Shown here: one piece after another, positions 32,445 through 44,465 of the stretch
How the letters are laid out: every line of letters begins with the position of its first letter
Position numbering within the stretch: the stretch's first letter is position 1
Origin: Venturia oleaginea
Lineage: Eukaryota > Ascomycota > Dothideomycetes > Venturiales > Venturiaceae
Reading direction: 5' to 3'
DNA: 64,000 bases
NCBI GenBank assembly: GCA_013176395.1
Contig: JABMLP010000003.1
Span: 744,001 to 808,000, forward strand
Translations under genes and position numbers: made by a program
Notes under the pieces: generated by a model
Told to the model about the DNA's origin: nothing
What the model saw: only the letters and a program-made list of their open reading frames with translations
Databases searched by the model: none

Positions 32445-34312
32445 GTGCCACATGACGAACAACAATAATGGACTCCTACGTCTCTTAACATTCATTTCTC
32501 GGATTTCATTCATGGATGTTAGAACCTGCAACCTCTTCAAAATTGAGGTTGGATCACAAGGTCTCCGAAACCAGCCTCTCTGAATTCCGACTTCAGCACG
32601 CCGGATATGTCTTTTGGCCTCTCCAGTTTCTCGGTCGTTCGGAGAGGAATGCGACGTCAGGCAACCAATGGCTCCGCACATCACGTCATCAGTTTTTTCC
32701 TTCTCTTGTTCGGAGAAAGCAAGCATTGTCTCCAAAGGAAAAGAGCTTCTAGTCGTGGCCTGTCCTGGGCGTCTGACAGATGCAATCTTGCGATGCAGCG
32801 CACCGATGGTTTTCGGCGCGAACAGGTCGGGGTAGCGCTCTCTATTCCTGTCTCGGCTTCTCCGCGTTTCAAAGGCGGAGAAGGTAGTCATCAGCTTAAT
32901 GCTTTTGGAGGGAAAAGTGCTTCAGCACTTACCTGGATGCTTGCGGTCCTTGTGTGGAGAGCGTGTCCATCCATGCCTTTCTGTTCGTTCTTCTCGATGG
33001 CCAGAAGCCTTCTGTGTGTATGCAAGATGGGCACTTGGGGGCGCAATAATCAATTTGACCATTTCCGTGGGGATAGAATGTACGTCGGCGATTCATCGAC
33101 AGAAACGCGAGTTTTTTATGTTGGGTGATAGTTGTGTGGCCGTCGGTGGTTGGAGACCAGTTTGCAGTGTGGTGCCGCGTAGGAAGTCAATTGAGAGGTC
33201 GATGGAAGAAGCCAATGGTAATGACAATATCGGGGGCCAACGTCAATGGTAATCATGTTGGGAGAGATGTATGGTCGGTAGCGTGTGGTTGAAGTGAAGA
33301 AGTGGCGAGGTAGAGCTGCTGGTGGAGATGGATATCTCAACGACGAACCCTCAACAGGGACATTCAATTTTTAATGAGAAAGGAGGGAGTCGAATCGATG
33401 CGGCTCAATCGGTCCAGTTGATTTCCCGCCTACGACAAATTCGACCAAGGATGCATATCGCCAAGCATCATATCACGGCTGGTAGAACGGTAATGAGATT
33501 GGGGCATGGTTTGTGGTGTTTTTGGAGTCTATATACCCTGACAAATGCAGTTTTTCCTTCCCCTATACTGGAGAACATGTTTTAGCACACTAACATTGTG
33601 TTGATGTGAGGACTCGAGTTCCTATTTTTGCTGACAACTCCATCCTTCTTAAGAACAATTTCCTGCTCGGTCAACGGCCATCACCTCCCTCCTAGTCTTT
33701 ACCCAGTACTCCCCAAGATGAGCTCTTGGTCAGCCATTGCACCACCAATATTCGAGCAGCCCAGGGCTATGATGATGAAGCCTCTGCACTCTGACTACAA
33801 CGCATCGATGGCTCTATCAATGGCGCCATCTTTATAATCCAATGACCGCTATGCCCGCGGCTCACAACGAGTCCAAGCATTACCTGTGGAGGCCGTGATA
33901 CTGCGGTAATACTAACAAATGGGACATTCATTGATCAGCAATAGATGCAACAGTATTGACCATTAGCGAAAAGGCTCTTCGGCAATTCAAACTGGACCTT
34001 TACTAGTCTCTGCGGTCTTCAGCCACGGAAATCCGCAACTCGATGTGGCCATGATCATGGCTTCAACCGCATGGCATCGCATAATTCCCTTACGAGTGCT
34101 TAGGTCTGGGTGAAGGACTCAACGATGCATGTTACCCGCTCACGCTGTAGCCAACACGTCAGCCCCAGGGTGTCAGATGTCTCTGCGGCATGTGGTTTTG
34201 GCACATATACAAGTGGTCTTCTCCTTCTTTGGTATCTGTCTTTGACAACATCCTCCTTTCCCTCCATTCAGCGTATCCCTGCTCAAGATATACTCTCTTC
34301 CAACCACCCAAC
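32445..34312. other. intergenic region
   Basis: No supported gene. A 39-codon frame at 33718-33837 begins after a good context (CCCCAAGATGAGC) but matches nothing known. The last few hundred bases are the promoter of the surface protein gene. Confidence 0.35.
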
Positions 34313-35893
34313 ATGCTGAGAATTTGGAACTTAGGGCGCGCTCTTGGTGTGCTGGCGTCTAGCATGACCTCAGAATCGCAAGCTGCATCCTCACATTTGA
34401 CACCGATGTTCATTGCCGCAGAGAGCCCATCGGTGAGCACTATCTGGGTCGAGGAAACTGCCTACGTGACTGTGAGGGTGGATGCAACGCCGATCGCGAG
34501 CAGTACCTCTGAACAATCTTGGACGACGGTTACAACTCCCTCTGGGCATGTCGATGATACCCACTTCATGAAGCCTACTTTGTCTGGAAGAAGCGCAACA
34601 GTGCTTGAAAGAGAGCCTGACGTGAGCACTGTTTGGGTCGAAGAAACTGTTTACGTGACGGTCGCTGTGGACGTCCTACCAATCAACAAGAGCATATCGC
34701 AGCGTTCCTGGGCGACGGCTACCACCCCTTGTCCACACGAGGATGACAACAGGATCATGAAACCCACTCTCCCAGCAAAAAGAGCAGTCATTGTGTGGGA
34801 GCCTGTTGTTACCGTCACTAGTGTGGACGAGGTGAACGTAACAGTTGAAGAGTTCGTATATGCTACTATCTCGGACACAGTTGAAGAAGGGGCTGCTGTT
34901 TCACAACCCTCTACCCCCATCATCGTTCCACCACCTTCCACAACCACGATAAAATCAGAGGATGTGCCGGGCTACTGGCTCAAGGGTGGAATTGCGTCCA
35001 CCAAGGGTCATGCCGTAAATCGTAGATATGAAGATCCATCTTCTGTCATGGGTGACTATACACACGACGTGCATCCAACCATTCAGGCCAGTGCTTGGCT
35101 AGGTCAATTCCGGAACTTTGCTTGCAAAGAGGCCACCACGAAGGGATCTACATGTGTTTCGACTACACCTACTTTGGCTGCATCGCCTACCTCTTGTTCT
35201 ACTACTGATACGGAAGAACGATTGGATTGCACAGACTCGTTGACCAAATCCAATAAAGCCCGTGAATGGCTGCGTCGGCTTGTACAACAGTCGGATACCC
35301 TTGCTGTCGCGAAAAGAGAGATTCAGACTTCCACTATCGCTCTTTTTACCATGCCAGACTTCCCACCCGGGACTGTGTACCAGATTATCGATGACCATGA
35401 TGGAACTGCAGAGCCTACCACATGGACCACGACTCTTCTGTCTCGGCCTGGCGCTACCTCTTCGTCTTCCACACCATCGCAGGAGGTGTCGACTCCTTCA
35501 CAGGAGACACCACCGACATCGTGGAGTAGAAGTACCACTAAACGGCCTGACTCGGTGACTAGCTGGAGTCCCTCGCCAACGCCTAGTCCGACGAGTTTGG
35601 AGTGGGATTGGTGGAAAGGGACGAAAAATCAGAAAACGATTCCGGCTGAGAAGAAGGTGCGGTCTGCAGCCGCGGCTGTTGAACAGAAAGTGGAGATGAG
35701 CGGTTGGAAGAGAGCTGAGAACAGTGTTAGTCCGTGGCTGATAACATTTGGTGTCGTACTTGCTACATCGACCCTTGCCCTCGTGTAAGTTTTCCTCCTT
35801 CTGGATATCCTTGTGTACTGATGAGCTAAGGCTTGTTGATTGAGTAGCTACTACGCATCCAAAAGACTTGGGCAGATTGGGTACCCAAGGTAG
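34313..35893 (+). CDS. Ser/Thr-rich single-pass surface protein with internal repeats
   Basis: Two exons: 34313-35784 and 35848-35893 (donor GTAAGT, acceptor GAGTAG), about 505 aa. A second, upstream in-frame ATG exists at 34190, but 34313 puts a short hydrophobic leader (ALGVLASS) near the N-terminus. Two tandem repeats of about 60 residues follow (VSTIWVEETAYVTVRVDATPI and VSTVWVEETVYVTVAVDVLPI), with a decayed third. A long Ser/Thr/Pro stretch suited to O-mannosylation comes next. A C-terminal transmembrane helix (WLITFGVVLATSTLALVYYA) is completed only by the second exon, and a short basic cytoplasmic tail (SKRLGQ) ends the protein. This is the layout of a cell-wall-spanning or mucin-like sensor or adhesin. 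No named family recognised. Confidence 0.65.
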
Positions 35894-36303
35894 TGCTTGA
35901 ATGTATACTATTCGAGGCTGGGTATTCTGGAGTAAGTCTGATCTCAAGGAGGCAGAGACCTCCTAGGTGTGTTCTTGAGTGTTGGCCGTAGTAAAGCTGT
36001 TTTGGACTTTTGAAGAGGTATGTCTAGGACTAATGTAAGCACTTGGATCCTAGTCAGCAATTGAATATCAGCGGTATCAAAGGCTTCCATGAGTTCTTTC
36101 TGAGAATGTGCTTAGTTCTCTATTAGTAGTCGTATATGTTCGGAGTATCAAAATAGGAAATTTCGAGCACTCTCCCTCCCTCTTACCACAACCCACACCT
36201 ACACGCACAAGTACAGATTCCATTTCCCTTCGCTCTTTGCACCCCGCTGCCCTGAACTACCATTGCTCCCTCCACAATCACAGCATCTACTCTCCCAGAG
36301 ACT
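35894..36303. other. intergenic region
   Basis: 3' UTR of the surface protein gene and promoter of the next gene. Nothing else seen. Confidence 0.35.
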
Positions 36304-36968
36304 ATGTCAGACATGAACCTCCAGGCAGGGTCTTCCACAACCGACAACAGCTCCGCCTCATCCAGCGCCATGGAAGATGCTCAATTCCAAGCCAATTTTC
36401 ACCAACTAAACCTAGGTGCCACACACGAAGCAATGGACCATCCCTTGTTGGACACTGGAATACTCTGCCCCTCCAGCACTTCTGAAAACATCACCTCGCT
36501 CGAGCCAAACAAGAGACCAGCCATTTTTACGAGGTTACCGGGAGAACTTCGAAACCGCATCTATCACGACTACTTTGCTCCGCAAGGCACTGCTCTTGAT
36601 GGACAAGGAGAACGACGCATCCACCACATGCATCCAGACGATGTTGAAGTCCTTGGAGTGAGCAATACGGATAATCTGGCGTCTTGGGGAACTCCAGAGT
36701 CTGGACGATTGCTCGACGCTAGCCTCCTCTTCATGTGCAAGCAAGTGTGTGGCGGATGAAAGGCATCTTCTTTGAAGAGACTCTTCCGGACAAACCATCT
36801 GGAATCAACTCTTTCTCAAACACGACGACCATCAGATGACCCGATACCAGATGTAGAAAAGCTTCGATATGGTTATCGATCTTCAATGATCTACATATTG
36901 GATTTGGATTGCTGCCTGGAGGGTTCGCATTATCGTTGCTAGGTTCAGGAAGATTTTGGCTTCGATAG
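36304..36968 (+). pseudogene. 2EXR/F-box-like fungal protein with frameshift
   Basis: ATG 36304 opens a Ser-rich N-terminus, then FTRLPGELRNRIYHDYF, the classic start of fungal F-box-like/2EXR proteins, then SLLFMCKQV. These proteins normally continue with another helix. Here the frame runs into TGA right after a TGTGTG run at about 36746-36751 (151 codons). Reading on two bases out of phase gives RMKGIFFEETL, a natural continuation, and further downstream FNDLHIGFGLLPGG before a stop at 36968. A 2-base slip in the TG run is the simplest explanation. An unrecognised intron is the alternative. Confidence 0.5.
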
Positions 36969-37403
36969 GGGGTGATGTTGGGGTTGATTGTACAACGGAG
37001 TGGTCTAAAAGTTATATTGTAAATAGCAATTGGATTCTGAATTGATGCTTGATAAAATCCAGGATAAAGACAGAGGGGGGAAAGGAATTGAGAGGTTGAA
37101 TCCGTAGTCGCTGTTGGTGCCGCAGTCCGAGCTCATCCAATGCTTGGCCAGCCCAGAGCTTCGTCACCTCTCACCTACAATGTGACCTAGTTCTATCCAA
37201 TGGACAACTCATAAGAGAGAGATTCGTGTTCGATTGCGTGTCGCTGACCAGAACTGAAACGACTGACTATTTGATTAATTGCCCCTGCAATACTCGACGA
37301 CTCTCCCTGAGCTCGAAGCTCTTACACTCAACACCCGCGAACGAAGGCTACAGCATAGACAGCTCCTGACCACCCACTGCAGCTCCCACCACTTACCACA
37401 ATC
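36969..37403. other. intergenic region upstream of SLA2
   Basis: Presumed SLA2 promoter. No mating-type gene or fragment seen. Confidence 0.45.
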
Positions 37404-40400
37404 ATGTCCATGTACCAGAGTGGTCGCAATATCGACCATGGAAAGCAGGAGTCTGAATTGGCCATTAACATCCGAAAAGCTACTAGTATTGGTACCCATC
37501 ACTCCCTTCCTACACTCAATGGTACCCAGCTAACCAGGTCTATTAGAGGAGACCGCGCCCAAGAGTAGGCATATAGCCCGCCGGTAACCTCCGCCCTACT
37601 TACACGAACGCAGGAAAACATGTCCGAGCATGTATCGTCTATACCTGGGACCACAAGTCCTCACAATCCTTTTGGGCTGGCATGAAAGTGTACGTACCTT
37701 TGCTCTCGTGAGCCCGAGCTATCCGCTGAACATGATTGTTTCAGGCAACCAATTCTTGCCGATGAAGTCCAGACGTTCAAAGCGCTTATTACGATACATA
37801 AAGTGTTACAGGAAGGACATTCAAACGTTCTGAAGGAGGCTCAAGGCAACGTGGGATGGTTGGAGAGCTTACGACGCGGTGTCAATACCGGCGATGGAGT
37901 GAGAGGTTATGGAAAGCTCATTGAGGAGTACATTTACTTCTTGCGCGCGAAGCTCGCTTTTCACCGCCAACATCCGGAATTCAATGGCACATTTGAATAC
38001 GAGGAGTATATCAGCTTGAAGTCTATCAACGACCCAAACGAAGGGTATGCTTTTATTGAGTATGAAAGTATCTGCGCAGTACTAATTGGTATAGATACGA
38101 AACCATTTCCGACCTTATGACACTCCAAGATCAAATCGATTCCTTCCAGAAACTCATTTTCGCCCATATTCCTCACTCATGCGCATTCGGAATGCCGTAT
38201 TTCGGCTCTGGTGCCACTTGTTCAGGAGAGTTATGGCATTTACAAATTTATCACGAGCATGCTGCGGGCAATGCACATCACATTGGGAGAAGAGGAGGTT
38301 TTACAACCATTACGAGGGAGATATGACATGCAGCATTACCGCTTGGTCAAATTCTACTACGAATGTAGCCAGCTAAGATATCTTACAAGTCTAATCACGG
38401 TCCCAAAGCTGCCACAAGATCCGCCAAATCTTCTGTCCGAGGAGGAAGAACGACCGGCATTACCCTCGCGCCCGAGGAACGAAGTCGAAAAGCCCATCAC
38501 ACCTCCCCGAGCGCCGTCCGTTGATCCCGAACCTATAAACGAATTCTGGAAGAACCAGCAAGCTCGAGAGCAAGAGAATTTTGCAGAAGAACAAAGAAGA
38601 TTGCAAGAACAAATGGATGCGGCTAGGCGACAACAGGAAGAGCAACAGCGACTGGCCCAACTCGAATTTGAGAGGCAGCAGCGTATGCAAGAGGAGCAAC
38701 AGAGGATGGCCCAGGACCAACTTGCGCGAGAACAGATGCAGCAGCAGACTTTCGGCCGCATGGCTGATCTCGAGCGGGAGAACCTGAACGCGCGAGCTCA
38801 ATACGAGCGTGACCAGCTTATGCTGCAACAATATGATCGCAGGGTTCAGAACCTCGAGCAGGAACTCCAAAATCTGCAGAACAACTTCATGCAGCAGAAT
38901 CAGTCCAAGGATGACCAGATTCGTGCGTTGCAAGAACAGCTCAACACGTGGAGGGCTAAGTACGAGAATCTGGCAAAGCTGTACTCCCAGCTCCGTACCG
39001 AGCATATCGAGCTGCTGCAGAAATTCAAGGGTGTCCAAACAAAGGCCGCCTCGGCGCAGGAGGCGATTGATGCGCGCGAGAAGCTGCAACGAGAGCTGAA
39101 GCACAAGAATCTTGAGTTAGCCAACATGATCCGCGAACGTGATCGAGCCTTTTTGGATAAGGATCGCGTCACTGGTGGTCACAAGGAAGAGATTGACAAG
39201 CTCAATCGCGAGTTGCGATTTGCTCTTGAACAGGCTGACAAGGCTGAGCGCGGCAAGGGTTCAGAGCTTTCTGCTATGCTCAACCGGCACAACAGAGAAA
39301 TTGCCGACCTCGAAGAGGCTCTGCGCCAGAAGACCAACCAACTCAATGATGTGCACGGAAGGCTTCGTGACGGCGATGGTGACCTGCAACGCCAATTGCG
39401 CGACAAGGAAGAGGAGCTCGAGGTCTTTAAGGCCGGCATGGACCAAACCTTGATCGAATTGCACGATCTCAGATTAAGGCAGTCAGCCAATGATGAGGCG
39501 ATTGACGGTCAGCTCGACAGTGTGATCATGGATGGTATCCGCAAGATCAACGATATCATTGACTCGGTCCTTCAGAGTGGTGTGCAGCGAGTAGATGACT
39601 CCATCTACGAGCTCGAATCTTCCATGATTGCTGGTAACCAGAACGCTTCTGGTTCATTCGTACTCTCACAGATCGAACGTGCGGCTCAGAATGCTATGGA
39701 GTTTTCAGGCGCGTTCCGCGAGTTCATCGCAGATGGTCCAAGCAGCACACATTCTGAGATCATTCGAACTGTCAATACATTCTCAGGCTCTATTGCTGAT
39801 GTTCTTGGAAACACCAAGGGTCTCACGAGGTTCGCTTCCGACGAACGCAAGGCAGATCAGCTTGTCAACGGCGCCAGGAAGTCGGCACAGTCTACCATCA
39901 AGTTCTTCCGCGATTTGCAGTCTTTCCGCCTTGCTACTTTGGATGATGAAGGAAAGCAGGAAGTCATCATTCACGACAACGCTGATGTTCAGCTTAATTT
40001 GCAGAACTTGTCCAAGTTGGCTGATGCCTTTGCGCCGAAGACCAAGCTCACTGACCAGCAAGGTGACCTGGGAGATCTTGTCGACAAGGAGTTGACAAAT
40101 GCGGCTGCTATGATCGATGCCGCTGCAGAGCGTCTTAATCGCCTGATGAACAAGTCGAGAGAAGGATACTCTACGTACGAGTTGAAGATTCACGAGTATG
40201 TTGTAGCGCTCCGTGTATTCATCGATTTCATGCTAACCATATCACAGCTCTATTCTAGAAGCGGCCATTGCGATCACAAACGCAATCGCGCAATTGATAA
40301 AGGCTGCAACAGCTTCGCAGCAAGAAATCGTCAAGGAAGGCAAGGGCTCCTCCTCACGAACACAATTCTACAAGAAACACAACCGCTGGACCCAAGGTCT

Positions 40401-40827
40401 CATCTCTGCCGCCAAAGCCGTGGCAAACTCCACAAACACCCTCATCGAAACGGCCGACGGGGTCATCTCAGGCCGCGCCTCACCCGAACAACTCATCGTC
40501 GCCTCCAACGATGTCGCAGCCTCTACCGCTCAACTCGTCGCGGCATCCCGTGTCAAGGCATCTCTCATGTCTAAGACTCAAGAAAGACTCGAAGGAGCCA
40601 GTAGAGCTGTTACCGCTGCTTGCAGGAGTTTGGTCAGACAGGTGCAGGATATTATTGCCCAGCGCGATTTGGGCGAACAGCAGGAGGACTACACTAAGCT
40701 CAGTAGTCATGAGTTGAAGACGCAGGAGATGGAGCAGCAGGTTGAGATTTTGAAGTTGGAGAATTCGCTGAATGCTGCTAGGCGGCAGTTGGGTGAGATG
40801 AGGAAGTTGAGTTATCAGGAAGAGTAG
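37404..40827 (+). CDS. SLA2: Sla2/End4 actin- and clathrin-adaptor protein (apparent frameshift)
   Basis: Endocytic adaptor linking clathrin coats and PIP2 membrane to actin at cortical patches. Six exons: 37404-37491, 37547-37564, 37614-37689, 37745-38044, 38095-40195, 40248-40827. N-terminal ANTH domain (KHVRACIVYTWDHKSSQ, then FKALITIHKVLQEGH and EYIYFLRAKLAFH). It continues with SALVPLVQESYGIYKFITSM, a Pro-rich hinge, a long Gln-rich coiled coil (about residues 330-650), and the C-terminal THATCH/I-LWEQ actin-binding module (SILEAAIAITNAIAQLIKAA, then RVKASLMSKTQERLEGAS). About 1050 aa, usual for the family. Exon lengths sum to 3163 nt, one more than a multiple of three: between KLIFAH and ECRISALVP (38165-38190) the frame shifts, and uncorrected reading stops at 38326. 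No GT lies there to allow an intron. Splice phases elsewhere all agree. Confidence 0.93.
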
Positions 40828-41454
40828 CTTAGCGCAGGACTGACATAGGGCTCGATGCAAGTGGGGAGAACCTGTTTGGTGGTCATGCGAAGGAAATGGT
40901 GCAGCCTTTTACTTTGATGTCGATTGGTTGGATGTTTGATTGTTGGTATTATAGGTTATGCTATCTTCTCTTTGTCGCATTTCAGCAAATATGGCCGGGA
41001 GGAAAAGTATGTTTGTTCGGCTGGGATGCTAGGTGTGTGGAGTGATAGCTAGTCGAGAATCATACCTGATTTCGTTTTCACGGGCTTCGGCCGAGAGGTT
41101 ACTTTGATATTTGGGAGGATGGAAAGAAATTTGAATTGATAACCTTGCTGTGCTGGTACTACCTTCTCCTGGCCGTTCATGTGTTAATGAGAGACTGGAA
41201 AACCAACAACAACGTCGAGATCCTCGACATCTCCGACATTTACGCCTTTGAAAGCTCGAGAAGGGTGTTGAATTAACGGTCCGCCTGATATCGTCACACA
41301 AAGAGCTGCAAAGAAGGACTCGGAAGTCATACATGATCAAACAAGCTATAATCCACCAACTCAAATCAACTCACTCACTGTAGGGCGGTAGCCTCACCTC
41401 CTCGATATGACCATCTTCTCGACCTTGCTCATAAGCCCTCTGACACCTCCCACA
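40828..41454. other. intergenic region
   Basis: Convergent 3' ends of SLA2 and the reverse-strand Cys-rich gene. Nothing else supported. Confidence 0.4.
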
Positions 41455-41904
41455 TCAAACACCCAGAACCTCATGTACCCCCTCCTCATTCCCAACCACC
41501 AACCGACAAACCGAACAAGACCTCGTCTTCATCAACTCAATCAAGTCTTCTTCTCGCACTTTTAAATCTTCACATCCCTCACCGAACCTCGCATACCAAG
41601 GCCTCTCTCCCTCTCGAGGCGGCTCCAAATCGACAGTACACCCCCGACAAAAGTCCAACCTCAACGTCTCACACACGTTTGGCCATGTTGCTTTTGGTAG
41701 TTTTCGAACCTTCTCATCGCAAAGTGGGCACATTCCCTCCAGCTCCACCTCGGAATTTTGACAAGGTCGATATGTCCACTTGCAAATTTTACGTGTCCCC
41801 GTATCCCCCTTTCCTGCAGATTTGGAGATGCTGCAATCGAAACATTTGTTGTTGGCGCGCTCGTATTTTATGTTTGATGGGTAGGGAAAGATGTCAATTT
41901 TTCC
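41455..41904 (-). CDS. cysteine-rich hypothetical protein (3' exon)
   Basis: On the reverse strand a 150-codon frame begins right after a good acceptor (ACATTTTAG) at 41904 and ends at TGA 41455. It holds repeated Cys pairs: KCFDC, CKWTYRPC, CPLCDEK, CRGC and RSCSVC, suggesting one or more zinc sites. The family is not recognised. The first exon was not found: an ATG at 42000 with a donor at about 41957 gives the wrong phase. It lies just downstream of, and on the same strand as, the HECT_2 gene. Confidence 0.45.
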   Translation of the reverse strand, partial: GKIDIFPYPSNIKYERANNKCFDCSISKSAGKGDTGTRKICKWTYRPCQNSEVELEGMCPLCDEKVRKLPKATWPNVCETLRLDFCRGCTVDLEPPREGERPWYARFGEGCEDLKVREEDLIELMKTRSCSVCRLVVGNEEGVHEVLGV

Positions 41905-42217
41905 CTAAAATGTTGTGCAGAAATATATTGTGAGGTTGCGGGTTGATAGTTAGAAACCGTCGTGGCAGATTGCGCTGAGGGTTGTTGAAGTGGTTTGCAT
42001 AGGTCTGTTGCAAGTCTGGCAGAGAAAATTTGATTGTGCACAGGTTTTCGGTGCAAGTTTTGGAGTACTATGGTTTAAGTACCATTCTCTCCATTGGAAA
42101 TTTGGGTCCAAAAATGAAGGTGAAAGCAATGGTTTTACTGTTCAGAAAATCGTAACTCGTCATATATCGCTCATGCCCATGAAGGAAAGGGATCCAAGCG
42201 TTCCATCTGTAATCGTC

Positions 42218-43927
42218 TTAGACCTTCACTTCCGCCATCCTCTTCATCACGTTCTCCAAATCTCCTTTCCCAACATCCTCCTTCTTTGTAGGCGCCGAAA
42301 TCTCAGCGACCTCCCCTTGGCTCGATGTAAGGTCCCTCGCATCAAACCTTTCCAAAATACCCACGCCCCAATCTTGGAATTTCCTTGCCGCTACCGGGAG
42401 TAAGAGTTTACTCGTTTCCAAAGACTCTACTAAGCTATGGTACAAACCTGGAGGAAAGATGAGGTGCTCATGTGACGTGCTGTTCTTGTCGAGGAAGTCG
42501 GAAGGGTCCGAGAGAGGCTTCTGATATACCTTTATGGCACGTGTGGGATCCTTTCGTGATGATGTTTTTGATGATGATTGATAGGACGAGGAGAAGCAGA
42601 GATCAGGCGTGAACAGCCAGAGCTGTTTGTGTTAGCTGTGAAGAGTTTTCAAGGATTTCGAATCAAAGACTTACCAGTATCGAAGGCGGGTGAGAATCAG
42701 AATTTGGAATTGGCGACGAGGGCTCCACCACAAATCGGCGGACACCCGTGTTCTCGGATGACGATAGAAGTAGAGATGATATCCATTTTTGTGCCGAGAA
42801 TGTCCAGAGTCCAGGTAAATCGTCTTTACGAAGTCGGACGCCCCATTTGTAAATCTTCCAGCCGCAGATGGAGTCATCCGCAACTCCAAGCTCATTCCCG
42901 CACTTTTCACAGCACAACGAGGAATCAAATTCGGAATTAAGTGATGATACAAGTTTTTCAGTTTGCTTCATACAAACGTTAGCGAGTGACCGACTACTGC
43001 TAAAACATGACATTTGGTGACATTAAGTAATGTATCTGACCTTATCCCGCCATGCTCCGATTCTCTATGAACAGACGGTGAAACATAAGGTGAGAAGATT
43101 GCGACTAGAAGACATAAGGTAACCCAGCTGCACCGTTGCCGGCCGCGGATAGTCCTAGTATTTCCAACCTCTATTTAATCTGGGGTGCCTAGTATCAGAT
43201 GCTTTGCCGTAGATCTAGCGTGAGCTGGGCAGGTATCTTTCTTGTGCGCCCCGAACAAGTTTCAGAGACCATCAAAGCGATGAAGTGGAGTGAGAAGAGA
43301 AAGTAAATGATAAGCAATGCTGTTACCTACCTTGATATTGCGACAATCGTCTTTCGGAAGAATGAAGTAAGAAAGTCCAACAAACCCAACTTTGGGAATA
43401 GCTTGAAGCTTACTGGAGGCAGAGTATCCTTTTCTGTGAGCGACATCATCGTGTCTGTGGCCACCGTGCTCGTGAGGTTTGTGACAGTGCCAGAAATCCA
43501 TCATCTCAGCCCAGTTCTCGTTAGGCAAATCTCTCCACTCGTTAATTCGACCTGGTCGAAGAAGTGAGGTGCCACATGTTTGGCACTCGAGTCCGCCACT
43601 CAACTCACTCGCTGGCCATGGAACGACATTTTCAGCACTGCCATCCACAAACTTCAGAAATCCTGCTTCTTTTTCTTCGACTTTCAAGCGGAGAGTGAGG
43701 TCCTTTGATGGTCGTGCCGGTAGAGTGAGTGACGCCGATCCGCCGCCGGTCATCCGCGTTGGCAAGTGCATACTTGCCGAGTCACCATCGTGGTTGATGG
43801 TGATGGTCTGGCCATCTGCTGACAGTTCGGCCTTAGTTTCCCTGTTGCTCTCGGAGCGGAGAGACGCGACGAACGAAACCGTGCGAATGTTAGTGAGAAG
43901 CTCTGCGTAGAGCTCGATGGGGGCCAT
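42218..43927 (-). CDS. UBE3D-like HECT_2 domain protein (E2C-binding)
   Basis: Three exons on the reverse strand: 43927-43331, 42965-42675 and 42622-42218, 430 aa. The family (UBE3D, HECT_2) binds a ubiquitin-conjugating enzyme and is proposed to act as an unusual E3. Evidence: a central CQTCGTSLL then EWRDLPNENWAEMMDFWHCHK and PHEHGGHRHDD, the family's best-conserved block. This is followed by GLSYFILPKDDCRNI, a second Cys pair CCEKCGNELG with ICGWKIYKWGV, and LWLFTPDLCFSSS with RAIKVYQ. A second ATG lies eight codons upstream at 43951. Introns are 365 and 52 nt; the first is long and could hide a small exon. RPN10 follows upstream on the same strand, giving two ubiquitin-system genes side by side, which may be chance. 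Confidence 0.82.
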
Positions 43928-44465
43928 GATGAGATGCGTGAGGTTGGTCAACCATTTTCAATTCATGATGTGTTGATGTGGAAAAAGGAAAACGGCCAAA
44001 AGTCGAGTCGTGAGAGATTGGTTGGTCGTGCACGTGACATGACATAGATAAGTACTTTTCGAAAGGCGCGACGAGTTGGGTATGATGATATGCTTATTAG
44101 ACATTCAAAGTCTTAGGTCATGGCACAGTTAAGAAATCAAGAAAATCCCATAGCATAGTTTCACAGTTTCATTGGAAAAAGTTGCCTTTTTTCTAAGAGT
44201 CTTCCAGTTCAAGATCGATATTGTCAATCAATTCCAGGTTCCGGGCAGAGCAGAGTCCATGGCTGTTGACAAAAATCGTAGTATTTCACCTTGGAAAAGC
44301 CGTTTGATCAGATGATGACAGGAGGGATTGGAATCATTGATTCCATCCGCTGCATAGTCACATCCGCTGCTTTGCAGCTACTGAGCTATACCAGCGCCAA
44401 ACGCCGCCCGATGCAGGCGCCAACCTCTAGCAGAATACGCCCAAGTGCCGAATGCTGCCTGTAAA
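43928..44465. other. intergenic region with tRNA-like 5' fragment
   Basis: Promoter of the HECT_2 gene and 3' UTR of RPN10. On the reverse strand, 44340-44400 reads like the 5' half of a tRNA (GGTATAGCTCAGTAG), followed by a short duplicated GCAGCGGATG, but no T arm or 3' acceptor strand is present. Confidence 0.35.

Noticed and set aside
32310..32891. 193-codon reverse-strand open frame
   Set aside because: It overlaps the 3' end of the coiled-coil gene on the opposite strand, shows no domain and has low-complexity Arg-rich content.
38460..39104. Leu-rich reverse-strand frame of 214 codons
   Set aside because: It is the antisense shadow of the Gln-rich coiled coil of SLA2.
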